From Paramecium octaurelia (Eukaryota > Ciliophora > Oligohymenophorea > Peniculida > Parameciidae): a stretch of 64,000 nt of DNA. The notes under the pieces are model-generated. The model was not told the origin of the DNA. It did not search any database and saw only the letters and a program-made list of their open reading frames with translations. The position numbers were made by a program, and so were the translations under genes. The stretch lies in the NCBI GenBank assembly GCA_905182995.1, contig CAJJDP010000027.1:246066-310065 (forward strand), in the 5' to 3' direction. Below are positions 62,489 through 64,000 of the stretch, piece by piece. Each line of letters starts with the position of its first letter. Position 1 is the first letter of the stretch.

Positions 62489-64000
62489 CATAGTTAAAAT
62501 CATCAAGAAGATTTTGGCATTCAACTTTAAGAACCTACATAAGTAAATTAATCCAATTAAATAAATGCAGAAATTTAAATTCAACAACAGTAAAAAATAT
62601 GTGAAGAAAATAATTAAAATAACATAATAGATTAACTAGAGAAGGTTGAATAACATTCATCTTAACAATAATAATAATAATAATAATAACAACAATAATA
62701 ACAATAACAACAATAATAATAATAAAACAACACAAATTATTCATAAATTTACCCAAAAAGTTACAATCTATTGAAAAGGATAAATAAAACTTTTGAAGAT
62801 CTTATAAAAAATGATATTGATCCCTCAGTATTTGAAGATCTTAATGAAGATATGATGATGGAAATTGCTTTAGCTCTTCCTCATGAAATCGATGGAATAG
62901 ATCCTTAGTTTTTGGCTTCTCTTCCTCTAGAAATTAGAAATGAAATAATTCAGTAATATTCAGCTCCTAGAAACTAGACTCCACAATAATAAATTACAGA
63001 AGTAGATTTATCATAAGATTTATTAATAAATAACAATTCTGAGAGGATGCAATCGCAACAACCTCGAACTTAATAAATTATTCCTCCACCAAATATTCAT
63101 CAATAGAATCCTAACAACTTGTAACATAAAATTAATTCTCGACTATTTTAAACTTAAAGACACATCATTTCAAAATTAGGAACTGTAGAAGAGGAATTTA
63201 TAGAATCATTATTAAGTTTACTTTATGTTGAATCTCATAGTTTCATTAATTTTCCTATTAATCTCTTTATTTCTTTATGCAATAATTAAAATGTAGAGCA
63301 TAAATTAATAGATACATTGTTTTTAATTTTAAAAACAAATAAATTGCACGATTAAGAAAGGTTATTCCCACCATGTTATTTGGTAAAAAGAAATGGACTT
63401 GTTAGAGATTTAAGCAAAATATAAAGTGTTGTTTCTTTAAAAGTGTTGTATATGTTTTCAAAATTAAAAGGATTTTCTGTCAATTACTTTTTTGAAAACA
63501 AAAAATAACATTAAAGTTCAACTGGAGATATTTTAAGCTTTCCCTTATTAGAATTGATACAACTTTTACCTGAATTTAAAGGGAATCATCAAGAAATGCT
63601 TATTTAGGCTATTACAAACATAAGCATAAAACAAAAGGATTTTAAATAGGACAAAGTAAAATTAGACTAAAAATCTGTTGACTGTATTTGCAAAACACTA
63701 TTATCAAATATGGGTGGGATTGTTAAGAATTTTTCTAACATTATTATAAGTCTATGCAGCAACCAAGAAAACCAATTATTAATTGTTTAATATATAAAGG
63801 AGTATATAGAGAAAACTATTAGAGAGATAAATGAATAATTTAAAATACAATAATAATATGATGAAATTTTTAATGGAGATAAGGCTCTCATAAATGTATT
63901 TTAGTTTGTAAAGGAAATTAATGCAAAAGGAAATGAAAGCAATAATCAATAGGATGTAAGATTAGATTTTTAAGAATTATTGGAAAATAAAGAATTGATA
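55731..64000 (+). CDS. HUWE1/TOM1-type HECT E3 ubiquitin ligase, 5' part (cut by window end)
   Basis: About 2,730 codons lie in the window and the frame is still open at 64000; the HECT domain should follow. The N-terminal 900 residues are helical armadillo-like repeats matching the DUF908/DUF913 region of HUWE1 and yeast Tom1 (SLLVYEQIMLILVKIY, LYSPTLLSEPCAKHQKLAQ, RTNIALGSSSALIKALY). A UBA-like domain lies near residue 1,130 (RGMGFSDDAISLALQNIRF, AAVWLSDN). A long acidic stretch is coded at 61435-61740. Two polyGln runs follow, then UBM-type motifs at 62850-62970 (DPQFLASLPLEIRNEIIQQ). Introns of 23, 22 and 23 nt lie near the 5' end, for instance GTATTTCATT...AATAG near 56030. The family ubiquitinates excess histones and misassembled proteins; substrates here are unknown. 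Confidence 0.88.
62426..62485 (+). repeat. (TAA)20 microsatellite coding polyglutamine
   Basis: Twenty TAA codons in frame inside the HECT ligase, preceded by CAA and further Gln codons. Read on the other strand it gives a spurious polyleucine frame. Confidence 0.9.
62663..62725 (+). repeat. Second TAA/CAA repeat coding polyglutamine
   Basis: Twenty-one consecutive Gln codons, a mix of TAA and CAA, in the same frame of the HECT ligase. The CAA interruptions suggest it is older or more stable than the pure (TAA)20 run. Confidence 0.88.

Noticed and set aside
62375-62587. Minus-strand frame with a long leucine run
   Set aside because: It is the reverse complement of the (TAA)n polyglutamine tract of the HECT ligase; the plus-strand frame is continuous for kilobases.
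1-64000. CRISPR arrays, tRNA or rRNA genes, insertion sequences
   Set aside because: None seen on either strand; the window is eukaryotic (ciliate) and repeats present are coding microsatellites or protein repeats.

Overview
The window reads as macronuclear DNA of a Paramecium-like ciliate. Long reading frames open only when TAA and TAG are read as glutamine and TGA is the sole stop. Introns are tiny (about 19-35 nt, mostly GTA...TAG), intergenic gaps are often 20-150 bp, and base composition is strongly AT-rich. With this code and these introns almost every gene closes to a whole number of codons, which is the main support for the models below. I did no database search; family names rest on motifs read by eye.

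Layout. 1-12.3 kb, all plus: a BT1-family folate/biopterin-type transporter, a Neo1/ATP9-type P4 flippase, and a very long orphan protein. The middle of this block holds an exact 1,392-bp duplication across a single N (6549), almost certainly an assembly fault. 12.6-17 kb, minus: a response-regulator/NEK-kinase fusion and a coiled-coil protein. 17.1-28.1 kb: a mahogunin-type RING ligase with a long Gln-rich tail, a secreted two-unit repeat protein, a GTSF1-like double CHHC zinc-finger protein, two small or orphan proteins, and a CDCA7-type zf-4CXXC_R1 protein. 28.1-35.3 kb: a Gln/Pro-rich protein, a patatin-type triacylglycerol lipase, a secreted coiled-coil protein with C-terminal repeats (possibly trichocyst-matrix related), and a large coiled-coil protein. 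35.4-39 kb: a broken gene with two in-frame TGAs, then a GH38 alpha-mannosidase.

39.5-43.4 kb, minus: a YANK/STK32-like AGC kinase, a PDK1-like kinase with a C-terminal PH-like region, and a B-box/coiled-coil protein whose stop overlaps the PDK1-like start. 43.5-48 kb: an orphan, a helix-turn-helix protein, a coiled-coil protein and the E2F partner DP, the last with a GC-rich E2F-like site inside an unusually long intron. 48.2-55 kb, minus: a Nup214/Nup159-like FG nucleoporin and a diverged UDP-HexNAc-pyrophosphorylase-like protein. 55.7-64 kb, plus: the first about 2,700 codons of a HUWE1/TOM1-type HECT ubiquitin ligase, cut by the window end before the HECT domain.

There is no operon logic; neighbours are mostly unrelated housekeeping and signalling genes. 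Common themes are membrane lipid handling (flippase, lipase), phospho-signalling (three kinases), ubiquitin ligation (two E3s) and nuclear functions (GTSF1-like, CDCA7-like, DP, nucleoporin). The GTSF1-like and CDCA7-like proteins are of special interest in a ciliate because both families act in small-RNA or heterochromatin silencing elsewhere.
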